From Pseudomonas protegens CHA0 (GTDB lineage: Bacteria; Pseudomonadota; Gammaproteobacteria; Pseudomonadales; Pseudomonadaceae): a DNA stretch of 64,000 nucleotides. The translations under genes and the position numbers were made by a program. How positions within the stretch are numbered: the stretch's first letter is position 1; each line of letters starts with the position of its first letter. Positions 1 through 8,720 of this stretch are shown here, in pieces. Below the pieces are notes generated by a model, which was not told where the DNA came from, did no database searches, and worked only from the letters and a program-made list of their open reading frames with translations. Location: the NCBI RefSeq assembly GCF_000397205.1, contig NC_021237.1, positions 4,279,001 to 4,343,000 on the forward strand. The letters are read 5' to 3'.

Positions 1-5
1 CATGA

Positions 6-689
6 TCAGCTCCGAAGCAGGCCTGCGGCCGGGAATGAGCCATACGGCAGAGGGTTGTTCTCGCCAAAGCGAAGCTTGCAGCTGCTCAAGCGCCCGCCGC
101 ATTTGTCCTTGGCGGCATCGGTGGTGATGATGTCGTTCTCATCGGCCACGGGCCCACCGTTGTAGCCGCAGTAGGGCCCGCGGTAACCGCCGCAACTGAG
201 CCACCAGCAGACGTTGGCCACGATCTGCCGGCGCGGCAGCTGAACCCCGGCGAAGTCCAGGGCCGAGGCCAGTTCGAACTGCACCGTTTCGTTGTTCTCG
301 GCAGCCTTGCGCTCGACATACCAGATGTCCGGCGGTAGCTCTTCGTCGGGGTCCGCCTCCGGCTGGCCATCAAGGTACTTGCCCAGCGTCCGGTGCCGGA
401 TCAACTTCGCCCCCACCAGGTCCTCGAAGTACAGCACCAAGGCCGTGATGAACCCGCCGACGTTGCCGACAGACAGGGTCGGCATCGGCTGCGCGCCCTG
501 CCCCGTCATTTCGAAGCCCTCGGCCTTGATTGGCCAGGGCGAATACTCCTCGCCCTGCCAGTAGATCGACGACTGCTGCGGGTAGCCGTGAAAGCGGTAC
601 AGCTCGGCGCCCAGTGCGGTAGCGTCGAGCTCGAAAAGCTCCACCCACGCGCCAGGCTCCAAGGTCTGGATATCGGCCGTAATTGGCAT
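6..689 (-). CDS. Phage minor tail protein L-like
   Basis: A 227-residue tail-tip protein of the lambda gpL type, expected to join the tape measure/M complex to the tail tip. The C-terminal half has the spaced cysteines of the family (around residues 162, 167, 174, 197 and 204), which in gpL-type proteins bind an iron-sulfur cluster. It follows the tail-fibre/assembly pair rather than M directly, which departs from the lambda order. It starts just after a terminator hairpin and a GAGGAAA-type ribosome site. Family assignment is by motif and gene order. Confidence 0.85.
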   Translation of the reverse strand: MPITADIQTLEPGAWVELFELDATALGAELYRFHGYPQQSSIYWQGEEYSPWPIKAEGFEMTGQGAQPMPTLSVGNVGGFITALVLYFEDLVGAKLIRHRTLGKYLDGQPEADPDEELPPDIWYVERKAAENNETVQFELASALDFAGVQLPRRQIVANVCWWLSCGGYRGPYCGYNGGPVADENDIITTDAAKDKCGGRLSSCKLRFGENNPLPYGSFPAAGLLRS

Positions 690-704
690 CGTGTTTCCTC
701 AAGG

Positions 705-731
705 CAAAAAAAATCCCGCTCGTTGGCGGGG
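705..731 (-). terminator. Rho-independent terminator between tail genes
   Basis: On the minus strand a GC stem (CCCGC/GCGGG arms, 715-719 and 726-730) is followed by a run of eight or more T, then the ribosome site of the L-like gene. The same terminator-plus-ribosome-site layout occurs before other tail genes here. Confidence 0.75.
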
Positions 732-740
732 TTCGAAAAC

Positions 741-1154
741 TTACTCCGGCCGCTGCGGGCGACGCTCCGGATCAGGGAAGTCGGAGCCGCCTTTCGCCCA
801 GGTTCTGAGCTGGCCGCGATATGTGAGCCACTGCTTGCGCGTACCAGGCAGCAGGTCGGCAACGTCAATCCCCGCTTCCGCCTCTTCCAAGCGATCAAGC
901 TGCTTTGCCACCTCCTCCAGCTCCTCAGCTATCCATGCCACATCCGCTACACCTTGCTTGTACGCTGAGGGGCCCCAGCCTGGGAAAAGCCAAACCTGGT
1001 CGAAGTATTCCGGCGTGCCCTCCACCGCAATTCCGCCTTCCGGCGCTGGTCCGTTGGTCTTTATGATCTGCACCCCGTCCTTGTCAACGTAGAGGATTGA
1101 TGGATCTTGAGGTGGAGGGCTGATTTCCAGGTCTTCAATTTTAGGCGGCTGCAC
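741..1154 (-). CDS. Tail-fibre assembly protein (phage tail chaperone-like)
   Basis: About 137 residues, directly downstream of the fibre-like gene, in the usual position of a fibre assembly chaperone. It has a short proline-rich start, a predicted helical middle rich in Glu/Leu, and a C-terminal segment with WLTYRGQLRTW similar to tail-assembly chaperones that act on fibre tips. No ATG is available. A GTG at 1154 has a GGAGG ten bases upstream and overlaps the fibre gene by 14 bases, so that start was chosen. The function is inferred mostly from position and general resemblance. Confidence 0.6.
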   Translation of the reverse strand: MQPPKIEDLEISPPPQDPSILYVDKDGVQIIKTNGPAPEGGIAVEGTPEYFDQVWLFPGWGPSAYKQGVADVAWIAEELEEVAKQLDRLEEAEAGIDVADLLPGTRKQWLTYRGQLRTWAKGGSDFPDPERRPQRPE

Positions 1155-2352
1155 GGATAACAATCCTCCAATTCGCAGGGGTGAGGTTGGCTGACGCACC
1201 TGTCTGGGCGTCAAGAACGGTTAGTCCGGTGGATGCCACCTTGATGAATATCAGCGATCCGTTAGCCCCGATTGAATAGCCAGATGCTGGTAGCACATGA
1301 ATGCCAGCGGACCATGACGCTTGATCTACGATAGGAACCGCAAAGAGCTGCATGCTGGTGGGAATAGCGCCGAGACCGTGCTGGATACTCTGGAGTAGGC
1401 CGTTGGTGTACGTCAGTCCGTCGCTCTGGTAGCGCTTTGTAGGGTAGTACCACTCCCAGCCGCCCACGGAGCCATTAATGCTTGCGCGCGTAGCCATTGC
1501 GCCGCCTGTTAATGGGCGCGCAAGCATTGTCCAGCCGGTCGGGTCATACCAGCTCATCTCAAGTGTTCCGTAGAATCCAGCGCCTCCAACGGTTTCCGGA
1601 GTGACGATGTACTTACCACTGGCTCGCAGCACGTTGATATCGGAGATATACCCAACCCCGTCGGTGGGGCGCCCTCCCCTGGGATCCGACCCTAGGCCGT
1701 AATCACTGGCCAACATAACCCTTCGAGGTGTCTGCCAGGAGTCCGTGTAGCGCTGGAATGTCAGGATGTCGGCATCATGGTCGGTCATGATTCGAGTGCG
1801 GCGAGCTCCACTGCCGATCATGGTTATTACCTGACCTTTGCGACCAGTCGGGAACCCTGGAGTTGTTTCGTCGTATCCACCGAAGCCTGTAACGTCATCA
1901 GATGCTGCGGCGACTCCCTTAGACCCTAAGCCGTAGTCCCCGGTTACCAGGGCGCTGCCGAGCTTGGTTTTCTCGGCAGTTGTAAAATCGTTTGAGGACA
2001 GACCTTTACCTTTCACGGGCTCAACGAATTCCGGAAGCTGAGGCACCGGAACTTTCCCGTTGACCAACTGCGCGACCGTTGCTCCGAGGGCTGACCTTGG
2101 CAATGCAGCATCGGCCACTGCTTTTGCCGCCGCGGCGGCATCCTGTGCTTTTGCCGCATCCGCTACACCTTTATCGGCCTTCGCCTTGGCTACAGCAGCG
2201 TCCGCCATACCCTGATCAGCCTTCGCCTGCGCTGCCTCTGTGCGCGTATCAAGCTCCGCGAAGTTCTCGTTAATGATGACCCCGCCGTCACGAAGCGTGT
2301 CGCCGGTCTCGTCGTTCGCCTCCTCGCCTACATCGATTAGCCGAATGCTCAT
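1141..2352 (-). CDS. Tail fibre-like protein
   Basis: About 403 residues. The N-terminus (RLIDVGEEANDETGDTLRDG...NENFAEL) matches the conserved opening of many phage and pyocin tail fibres. An Ala/Lys-rich repetitive coiled-coil stretch follows (about residues 45-90), then a Gly/Ser/Trp-rich distal domain likely to bind the host surface. Start 2352 overlaps the end of the M-like gene as ATGA. The gene sits between M and L, so the fibre/chaperone pair looks like an inserted cassette. Confidence 0.75.
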   Translation of the reverse strand: MSIRLIDVGEEANDETGDTLRDGGVIINENFAELDTRTEAAQAKADQGMADAAVAKAKADKGVADAAKAQDAAAAAKAVADAALPRSALGATVAQLVNGKVPVPQLPEFVEPVKGKGLSSNDFTTAEKTKLGSALVTGDYGLGSKGVAAASDDVTGFGGYDETTPGFPTGRKGQVITMIGSGARRTRIMTDHDADILTFQRYTDSWQTPRRVMLASDYGLGSDPRGGRPTDGVGYISDINVLRASGKYIVTPETVGGAGFYGTLEMSWYDPTGWTMLARPLTGGAMATRASINGSVGGWEWYYPTKRYQSDGLTYTNGLLQSIQHGLGAIPTSMQLFAVPIVDQASWSAGIHVLPASGYSIGANGSLIFIKVASTGLTVLDAQTGASANLTPANWRIVIRAAA

Positions 2353-2687
2353 GGGTGAAATGCCTGTTCGAAGGTTGCGGTCAGGGTGTAGGCATCGCCC
2401 CCCATGGCCTTGGGTTGATACTCGGAGCATCGATAGAGCATTTGATCGCCCAGTGGGTCAGACCAAAAAAAAGGCGTTGCACCGGCATGTCGGTCGAGAA
2501 ACGCCATGATCTCCTTGATGCGCGTCTTCTGGCCCGTGAACGTCAGGGGCCAAGACTGCGAGCGGTTGTTGATTCCGTCCTGGGCCCGCTGCTCGTAACC
2601 ATCGCCGAACTTGGCCGACTTGGTTCGAAACGCAATGGTCGCCGCAGGATCGTTGTTCGGCTTCCAGGTGAAGGTTTCAGTTGCCAT
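2349..2687 (-). CDS. Phage minor tail protein M-like
   Basis: A 112-residue protein starting MATETFTW, with the family features of lambda gpM: a beta-rich N-terminus, a KFGDGYEQR-like loop and an FFWSDPLGD segment. It should attach to the tail tip next to the tape measure. The start lies downstream of a TTTCTCCAGG (reverse GGAGAAA) ribosome site and the tape-measure terminator. Confidence 0.85.
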   Translation of the reverse strand: MATETFTWKPNNDPAATIAFRTKSAKFGDGYEQRAQDGINNRSQSWPLTFTGQKTRIKEIMAFLDRHAGATPFFWSDPLGDQMLYRCSEYQPKAMGGDAYTLTATFEQAFHP

Positions 2688-2703
2688 ATTTTTCTCCAGG
2701 CAT

Positions 2704-2727
2704 AAAAAAGCCCGCCGGAGCGGGCAA
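2704..2727 (-). terminator. Terminator after tape-measure gene
   Basis: Minus-strand hairpin with CCCGC/GCGGG arms followed by six T. It lies seven bases past the tape-measure stop codon and just upstream of the M-like ribosome site. Confidence 0.75.
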
Positions 2728-2733
2728 CACCAA

Positions 2734-5700
2734 TTAACCACGCCCCCTAATGGCCATGTAGATCTGACCTCCTGGTCGAAGGTCCTTCGCGATCTGCTCC
2801 TGGGCGCCCTGCTTGGCGGACTTGGCATAGGCCTGGGCCAGAACCTGTCCGTCCGCCTCGCTGGCCCCGCCACTCCCTTCTGGGATGTTGAAGGTCTGCT
2901 GAATCACGACTTGGTTGTTGCTTGAGGTTGAATCACCGCCCAACGCTCGAATACCCAACTGGCCGCCGGAGGTCCTGGCCAGCGGCACAATCGCCTCGGG
3001 GCCCGCCTCGCCCATCACTCCAGTCTGGCCGCCAGCCATTCCGAAAGCCGTTGGCTTGCTGACCACGCTGTTCGTGAAGGCGCCGCCATTGGCGAACATC
3101 TGCACGCCGGCGCCCCAGGCACCGCCGTTGGCCTGATAGCTGGAGAAGTCGACCCCGGTATACCCGGCCTGCGTTGAGCCGGCCGAAGCCGCCCCACCGC
3201 CGAAGTACGACCCAGCAGCGGAGGCAGCCATGCCGAACAACGAGCTGAGCGCCGAGGAGCCGGCCTGGCGAACAGCAATGCGCGCCATATCTGCGAGGAT
3301 CGACTTCGTGAAGTCAGCAAACGACAGCTTTCCGGTCATCGCGAACTGCACAATCGCATCTTCCATGGAGCCGAAGGCGTTGGTGAATAGGCTCTTGGTC
3401 TGGCCGGCCACATCCCGCGCCGACTCCAGGTAGTTCTGCCAGGCCGAGGACGCTCCATTCGTCCAGTCGCCCTGGGCAGCCGACATATCGTCGTAGTTGC
3501 TGACCACTGTGTCGTGCAGTTTCTGCTGGGTGGCCTCCAGCGCCTGCAGCTTCTGCGTGTACTCGTCGAGGCTCATGCCCCGGGAGCCATCGCCGTACTG
3601 GTTGGCCAGATCCAGCTTCTGCTGGTTGATGCGGTCGTCGATCGCGTTCTGCTGGTTGGTCAGGTCGCGCTGGCGATCACCCTGGCCAAGGCCAGCGGCA
3701 GCACGCATGCCCTGCTCGCGCAGAGTATCGACTTGCTGCTGCAGGGCGCTGGTGTAGGTCTTGACCGCCAGTTCCTGCTTCTTCAGCCGGCCCTCTTCGT
3801 TCTTTGCCAGCACGCTCAGCTCGGTGTCAGCATCCCGCTGAGCCTTGACCATGGCGGCGCGGGCATCGGCGATCTTCTGGTCCAACTGGATGCGCTGGGC
3901 GGCAGAGGTGCTGGCCTTACCCTTAGCGGCCTCAAGTGCTGCAATCTCCGCCTCATAGGCCGCCGTGACCTCGTCCCGCTCATTGCCGATCATGGCCTCG
4001 CGCTTGAGCAGGTAGTCGGCCTGGGACACCAGCCCCGCCTTCTGCGCTGCGTCCAGTTCCTTCTGGGCGTTTTTGTACTCGGACAGGATACCGGTGAGAT
4101 TGTTTTTCGAGGTGTTGAAGGCCGTCAGGTCTACCGCGCCGGCGGCAGTCTTCGTGTCCTTGTTCTTGTCCTTGATGTTCTGGATTTGCTTGGCAACGAA
4201 ATCATCCTGGACCAATGGCGAATCAGGATTTTCTTTGCGAAGTGCCTCAACATCTCTCTTGTACTCTTTGATTAGCTTGTTACGTTTCTCCTCGCTAGAT
4301 AAGTTTGAATCGTTTAGCGCCTTTAATCTGATCTGTGCGTCAAAAGCGTCTCGACGCAGCTGTTCTTGATCATTGAGCGTTTTAGTTCTCGTTTTATCCG
4401 CTTCAATTTGAAGTTCAAGATAGCTGATCTCGCCTGTCACATCTTTGTAGCGAAATGGATCTTCTACCGCCGCATCTCGACCATTAGCAGTCATTTGAGC
4501 CAGGCGATCTTGAGCGTCCTTTAGCTTGGTCTCCAGCCCTTTGGCTCGACCTAGACTATTCAGCCCATCCAGCGCCTCACTAGCCTCGCTCTTGATTCCT
4601 CGCCACGCTTTCTCCCACAAGCTCAGGTTATTAAGAACCTGAGCAGAGCGACTCTGTACCGTCTCGGCGTAGGTATCGGTCAGAAGCTTAGTTGCTCCAA
4701 TCTCATTACCCTGCTCCTTGAGCGCAACGATTTGTGAATAAACCGACGCTGTCAGAAAGTGATACTGGTCATTAAGCGTCTTCGCGGCTGCCACAGGGTC
4801 TTCGGCAATCCTGATGAACTCAGCGACGGTTGCATCGACCGCCTTACCTGTCGCTTTCTCCATCGAAAGAGCCGCATCAGCAATCTCAACAAAGCTGCCA
4901 CTGGCTAGCTTTCCACTCCCAGCCATAGATGCTAGAGCATCAGCGGCAGCGCCAGTAGTTCCAACCGTAGAGCTGACCTGGCGAGCCATATCAGCCAGCT
5001 GACTCGCACTGGTGCCAGCAAAGTTTCCAGTCAGGATAAGTGACTTATTGAACTCATCCTGCTCTTGGCTACCCTTGTAATAAGCATAAGCCAGTCCGCC
5101 AACTGCAGAGGTGACCAGCGCGATTGGCCCAGCAAGAGCAAGAAAACTCGATACGCTTGCACCTGCGCCAATGCCCAGCTGAGTAACTGCGCGAACGCCG
5201 CTTGCCCAGTCACCGGACGACAGCGCATTACCAAGCTGCATGATGTTTTCTTGAGCCTGCCGGGTGCCGAGCTTGAGTTTGTCAAATGCTCCAGTGACCT
5301 CAGTCACGCCAGCACGATCTTTTCCAACCTTGGCCAGCGCAGCGTTATAAGCCTCGACATCAATTGCGCCGCGCCGAAAGGCTTCGTGTGCTGCATTCTC
5401 CTGGGCCTCCAGCTTCGCTAGCTTTGCAGTAAGCGGATCAATACCATTGACTGTGCGTTTCAGTGCTTCGATCTGGCGGTTCTCGGCGTCAATCAGCTTC
5501 TGCTTCTGTGCTGCCTCCCTCTCGGCTGCCGCAATCTTCTTCAAGCGAGACGATTCAACCTTGAGCTCGGCCTTTTCGAGAAGCCCCTCGAGACGAATTT
5601 GGTCCTCGGTCAAAAGCAAACCTTTTTCTTGTGCCTTGACGTAGAGCTCGTTCGCACGCGAAAGGTTTTCTCTGGAGCCAGAGGCTGCAGCGACAGCTGT

Positions 5701-5994
5701 TTCGAGCTGCCTTGTAATCGCCATCTCGTACGCTGCGCTATCTCCGCGCTTCTTGCTGGCCGATATTTGGCGCTCTATTGCGGCGGTCGACTTGTCGATC
5801 CCTTGAGCTGCTTCTGTCTCGGCCTGAGTGATCTTCTTGCCAGTGCCGGCCAAGTCATCACCAGCCTTTCCGAGACCATCAATAGCCTTTTCAGCTCCCT
5901 CGGCCGCGTCGACCAATTTATCCAGGTCATCTGCAGCCTTGACCGCCTGAGACGACTCGACGGAAATGCCCAGGGAGGCGAAGTTAGTGCTCAT
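2734..5994 (-). CDS. Tail tape measure protein
   Basis: A 1086-residue protein that sets tail length and is ejected with the DNA. It has long Ala/Glu/Lys/Gln-rich coiled-coil stretches (about residues 20-260 and 480-860), a hydrophobic Gly/Ala/Ser-rich segment near 280-315, and a C-terminal block (about 920-1086) with GEAGPEAIVPLAR, the typical end of lambda-type tape measures. It lies downstream of the inserted regulatory island, not directly after the G/T chaperone genes. The middle (4.2-5.0 kb) is less GC-rich than the ends, suggesting mosaic origin. Confidence 0.95.
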   Translation of the reverse strand: MSTNFASLGISVESSQAVKAADDLDKLVDAAEGAEKAIDGLGKAGDDLAGTGKKITQAETEAAQGIDKSTAAIERQISASKKRGDSAAYEMAITRQLETAVAAASGSRENLSRANELYVKAQEKGLLLTEDQIRLEGLLEKAELKVESSRLKKIAAAEREAAQKQKLIDAENRQIEALKRTVNGIDPLTAKLAKLEAQENAAHEAFRRGAIDVEAYNAALAKVGKDRAGVTEVTGAFDKLKLGTRQAQENIMQLGNALSSGDWASGVRAVTQLGIGAGASVSSFLALAGPIALVTSAVGGLAYAYYKGSQEQDEFNKSLILTGNFAGTSASQLADMARQVSSTVGTTGAAADALASMAGSGKLASGSFVEIADAALSMEKATGKAVDATVAEFIRIAEDPVAAAKTLNDQYHFLTASVYSQIVALKEQGNEIGATKLLTDTYAETVQSRSAQVLNNLSLWEKAWRGIKSEASEALDGLNSLGRAKGLETKLKDAQDRLAQMTANGRDAAVEDPFRYKDVTGEISYLELQIEADKTRTKTLNDQEQLRRDAFDAQIRLKALNDSNLSSEEKRNKLIKEYKRDVEALRKENPDSPLVQDDFVAKQIQNIKDKNKDTKTAAGAVDLTAFNTSKNNLTGILSEYKNAQKELDAAQKAGLVSQADYLLKREAMIGNERDEVTAAYEAEIAALEAAKGKASTSAAQRIQLDQKIADARAAMVKAQRDADTELSVLAKNEEGRLKKQELAVKTYTSALQQQVDTLREQGMRAAAGLGQGDRQRDLTNQQNAIDDRINQQKLDLANQYGDGSRGMSLDEYTQKLQALEATQQKLHDTVVSNYDDMSAAQGDWTNGASSAWQNYLESARDVAGQTKSLFTNAFGSMEDAIVQFAMTGKLSFADFTKSILADMARIAVRQAGSSALSSLFGMAASAAGSYFGGGAASAGSTQAGYTGVDFSSYQANGGAWGAGVQMFANGGAFTNSVVSKPTAFGMAGGQTGVMGEAGPEAIVPLARTSGGQLGIRALGGDSTSSNNQVVIQQTFNIPEGSGGASEADGQVLAQAYAKSAKQGAQEQIAKDLRPGGQIYMAIRGRG

Positions 5995-6011
5995 CAGTTT
6001 TCTCCAGGCAA

Positions 6012-6033
6012 TAAAAAACCGCCCGTGGGCGGC
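6012..6033 (-). terminator. Terminator upstream of tape measure
   Basis: Minus-strand hairpin (CCGCCC/GGGCGG) followed by six T, then a CTGGAGAAAA ribosome site for the tape-measure gene. It would end transcripts from the upstream cargo gene unless antiterminated. Confidence 0.75.
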
Positions 6034-6067
6034 TTGTTTTTATAGGGGAGGCGCTCAGTTCTTAGCT

Positions 6068-6490
6068 CTATGCCTGTTCTAGATCGCTTCCGCAGTGTTT
6101 GCACTTAATCGCGATCGCCAGGATTTCCTCTCCGCAAAATCGGCAGTTCTTCTTAGGTTTTTCTTGGGCGGGCGCGCCGAAATTAGTAGGGGTCGTCCTT
6201 GGCGATTCGGCTACCACAACTGCCGATGGCTGCTTGAGTGCCCAAACCAGAGCGCCAACCCATCCCAGAAGGCTCCAGCCAAGAAAGAAATTTACGGCCG
6301 CTATCGCAGATAGATTGCTTCTCTTCCTTATCCAGGCCTCAATCGTGGGGAGCATGTAGAAAGCCGGTATGAAAATTACCCCGCTGAATGCAATAAGCTT
6401 TCCAAACGCATTCAACTCAAATCGATCCGTCCCCATGGAGTAGCTGTAAAACGCGAGAAAACCTAAAACTAGCAGTCTCAAGACAAACAT
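6068..6490 (-). CDS. Superinfection immunity-type membrane protein with zinc ribbon
   Basis: 140 residues. Two hydrophobic segments lie near residues 1-20 and 30-50. Another segment (about 60-85) contains FFLGWSLLGWVGALVWAL, the hallmark of the T4 Imm-like superinfection-immunity family, whose members block DNA entry of related phages at the inner membrane. The C-terminus carries CRFCGEEIL...CKHCGSDL, a double-Cys zinc ribbon. Position just after the antirepressor genes and before the tape measure marks it as cargo. The exclusion role is inferred from the family. Confidence 0.7.
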   Translation of the reverse strand: MFVLRLLVLGFLAFYSYSMGTDRFELNAFGKLIAFSGVIFIPAFYMLPTIEAWIRKRSNLSAIAAVNFFLGWSLLGWVGALVWALKQPSAVVVAESPRTTPTNFGAPAQEKPKKNCRFCGEEILAIAIKCKHCGSDLEQA

Positions 6491-6611
6491 TGGAAGTCCC
6501 TATCAAGTGATCATAGATGGCCTTCTTTTCATCGTATCACTGCCAGACTCTTGAAAAAATCAAACACCAAAACCCCGCCGAGGCGAGGTAATGGTTTGCA
6601 GTAACTGAGTT

Positions 6612-7427
6612 TTAGCGCGAAACGCCGCCTGCGATCACCGAAGGAAGCCCGGACCGAAGCTGATCAGCCAGCCTGGCCAGCATCTCCTGAACAGACTCCC
6701 GCCAGAGGATTTGCTGAATCGGCTTGCCGTCGCTGTGCCTCTTGCCTGTGTCAGTGATGACTGCGAACAGCTTGCCGTCGGGCGTCACCTCCCAGCGCTT
6801 CTTGCCGGGCTTGTAGATGACTTGATGCTGAAGGCCGCAGTCAGCAAGCAACTTGTTCATGCTCACCGCGCTCATGCCGAACTTTGCCCCAAGTTCCGTG
6901 GGTGTGTAGTTCATCTCTTGCGATTCGTTGACCAGACGCTTAACCCCTGCCATTTCCATCAAGTCAACGCCGATAGCGGATTTGACCATGCTGTTGGCGC
7001 TCAGCAGAGCCTGATTCCCTTCCAAGCCGAAGCTTTCGGCGATGCGCTTGGCTGCGTCGAGGTTGTCGGCGGCTATTGGAAGCCGCTTCTCTTGTGGAAT
7101 CACTGAGTCGTTGGCGGCGACCGAATCGAAGGTGCGGATCACGTGGAGACTGAAAATCGGACTGACCCACATGGCGTAGGAGATAACCAACTCCTTTACG
7201 ACATAGGTGCCACCGTACCTTCCTGCCTTAGACGCAACAGGAACGCAATTCTGCTCAGGAGCAGAATTAGAAATCGCCTCAGCAAGCTCAACGGTTTCTG
7301 GGCGCTTCATGAAAAAAGCCGGCTGATGTCGAGTCTCCCCGCCTGCCGCTCGATGAAAGTCATTCAGACTGAAGCGCCCGTCCTGGTCCTGGTGAATCTC
7401 GATACCTGCGATCATCAGCGCGCTCAT
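6612..7427 (-). CDS. KilA-N domain antirepressor-like protein
   Basis: 271 residues. The N-terminal half looks like a KilA-N DNA-binding domain (FSLNDFHRAAGG..., GGTYVVKELVISYAMWVSP). The C-terminal half (about 150-255) has a winged-helix/ANT-like domain (YTPTELGAKFGMSAVSMNKLL). It overlaps the upstream antirepressor as ATGA, so the two are co-translated. Its expected role is to bind or inactivate repressors during induction. Two antirepressors in tandem behind an Arc-like gene resembles the P22 immI layout. Confidence 0.8.
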   Translation of the reverse strand: MSALMIAGIEIHQDQDGRFSLNDFHRAAGGETRHQPAFFMKRPETVELAEAISNSAPEQNCVPVASKAGRYGGTYVVKELVISYAMWVSPIFSLHVIRTFDSVAANDSVIPQEKRLPIAADNLDAAKRIAESFGLEGNQALLSANSMVKSAIGVDLMEMAGVKRLVNESQEMNYTPTELGAKFGMSAVSMNKLLADCGLQHQVIYKPGKKRWEVTPDGKLFAVITDTGKRHSDGKPIQQILWRESVQEMLARLADQLRSGLPSVIAGGVSR

Positions 7428-8347
7428 GCTGCATCTCCCATCTTGATCGCGTATCGGTGAGGCTCATCAATCACGCAGGTGAGGCCATGGGCGAAGCCAA
7501 CGATCTCCCGCAGCTTGTTCCGGTAGGTGCGCAACTCCCACCAGGCGCCCTCCACTTCATAGCCTGCCCTGCGCAGCTCAATGAGAATGGCCTCGCAAGG
7601 AGTGCTGCCCTCATGAAAGTCGCGCAAATCGTTAAGAGACACATCGAGCCAAGCATGGCCATCGCCGCGTGACTTAACCATTTCAGGCCTGCGTTGAGCG
7701 AGAGCCTCAACTGGGAAGTGGATGTTCAACGGTTGCTCAGCCTTGGGCTCTTCCTTGCCCAGATACTCACCTTCAATTGCGTAAGCGGCGACAAAGTTAC
7801 AGGCCGCATCCAGCTGATCGCCCGGGATCAACTCCATGCGAGGGACATCGAAACGTGCATGCAGGGCCGACGCCAGTTTGGCGGTCGCGCTACGTTGCTG
7901 CTCGGCATCCAACTTGGCGACACGACAGCGCATGATGTTCCCGAGCTTTCGGGCACCTTGCGGCCCAAGCAACTCATCCAGCATGGGCTGCATCTTGCCT
8001 TGGTCTTCATAACGGCCATGCTTGCGAATCGCCGGAAGAACCTCGGAGGTTACCCACTTCTTGAAGCGCTTGGCTTCGGCCTTGCGGCTGCGCAGGATTG
8101 CCGAGTAAAGGCCAGACTCATTGATGACCAGCATTTCTTGGTCACCGCCAAGGGTCTGCACAATCGACAGACCCTTTTCGTCATCGTCCAGATGGCGAGT
8201 CATCGCCGACGCTTCGCTGTACTGAAGGGCAGCGGAAACATCGTTGGCCACGAACCATGGCTGATCATCAATCAACAGCGTGCGCACTTGCTGCTTGCCG
8301 AAATTGAACGGGATGACATTGGATGCTGCTGTGCTATTATTCGACAT
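7424..8347 (-). CDS. Bro-N family antirepressor (Ant-like)
   Basis: About 307 residues. A Bro-N domain occupies roughly residues 10-115 (WFVANDVSAALQYSEASAMTRHL; FKKWVTSEVLPAIRKHGRYE). A C-terminal helical part of unclear function follows. A longer reading frame begins at 8455, but the ATG at 8347 with an AGGA ribosome site matches the family start, so it was chosen. A strong hairpin (8391-8415) lies in the leader. The protein should counteract a repressor. Arc-like control is suggested by the gene immediately upstream. Confidence 0.8.
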   Translation of the reverse strand: MSNNSTAASNVIPFNFGKQQVRTLLIDDQPWFVANDVSAALQYSEASAMTRHLDDDEKGLSIVQTLGGDQEMLVINESGLYSAILRSRKAEAKRFKKWVTSEVLPAIRKHGRYEDQGKMQPMLDELLGPQGARKLGNIMRCRVAKLDAEQQRSATAKLASALHARFDVPRMELIPGDQLDAACNFVAAYAIEGEYLGKEEPKAEQPLNIHFPVEALAQRRPEMVKSRGDGHAWLDVSLNDLRDFHEGSTPCEAILIELRRAGYEVEGAWWELRTYRNKLREIVGFAHGLTCVIDEPHRYAIKMGDAA

Positions 8348-8390
8348 GACGTTTTTCCTAGTACGTTGAACGTTCTCCGAAGCCCTGACG

Positions 8391-8415
8391 ACTCTCACCT
8401 CGTCGGGGCTTCTTC
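8391..8415. promoter_or_regulatory. Leader hairpin between Arc-like and Ant-like genes
   Basis: Arms GAAGCCC-T-GACGA and TCGTC-G-GGGCTTC can form a stem of up to 13 pairs around CTCTCACC, at the end of the Arc-like gene and upstream of the Ant start. It may attenuate or terminate antirepressor transcription. The T-tract is weak in both directions. Confidence 0.45.
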
Positions 8416-8418
8416 GTT

Positions 8419-8586
8419 TCAGGCCATCGCCTGCTTGCTTTGCGTTTTTCGCCACTTCAACCCTTCCTCAATAAGAAGTCCCAGCTCAGCGTTCAAGCTG
8501 CGTCGATTTTTCTTTGCCTCGCTCTCTGCCAGCAGCTTTATCGATGACTCCAGACTTAGCGGGTACCGCGATTTTTCCATCCTCAT
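8419..8586 (-). CDS. Arc-type ribbon-helix-helix repressor
   Basis: A 55-residue protein read directly from the minus strand: MRMEKSRYPLSLESSIKLL, then AESEAKKNRRSLNAELGLLIEEGL. This is the Arc/Mnt fold: a short beta strand (YPLSL), helix A, a Arg/Ser turn (RRSLNAEL) and helix B. The ribosome site AGGAGG is four bases before the ATG at 8586. It precedes the Ant-like gene, as arc precedes ant in P22. It likely represses its own promoter through the ATGATG-type repeats just upstream. Confidence 0.8.
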   Translation of the reverse strand: MRMEKSRYPLSLESSIKLLAESEAKKNRRSLNAELGLLIEEGLKWRKTQSKQAMA

Positions 8587-8607
8587 AAAACCTCCTTAGC
8601 AATCACT

Positions 8608-8660
8608 AGACATCATTAAGCATCATTTATGACATCTGGTCAACATCATTTGCCATCATC
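8608..8660. promoter_or_regulatory. Tandem operator-like repeats in divergent promoter region
   Basis: CATCAT-type hexamers (ATGATG on the minus strand) begin at 8611, 8621, 8633 (CATCTG variant), 8644 and 8654, so the spacing is 10, 12, 11 and 10 bases. This is helical phasing expected for cooperative ribbon-helix-helix or HTH binding. The array lies between the Arc-like gene (minus) and the HTH-RHH regulator (plus). Confidence 0.55.
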
Positions 8661-8720
8661 TTCTTGCACTAAAAAAGATTCACGAACATCATGCTTTTCA
8701 CACCAAAGTATGGAATCAAC

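Noticed and set aside
8358..8455. N-terminal extension of the Bro-N antirepressor to 8455
   Set aside because: The extension overlaps the Arc-like gene and the leader hairpin, and lacks a ribosome site; the start at 8347 fits the family.
7694..8599. A 301-codon plus-strand open frame over the antirepressor
   Set aside because: Shadow of the Bro-N gene; no family motif and no start signal.
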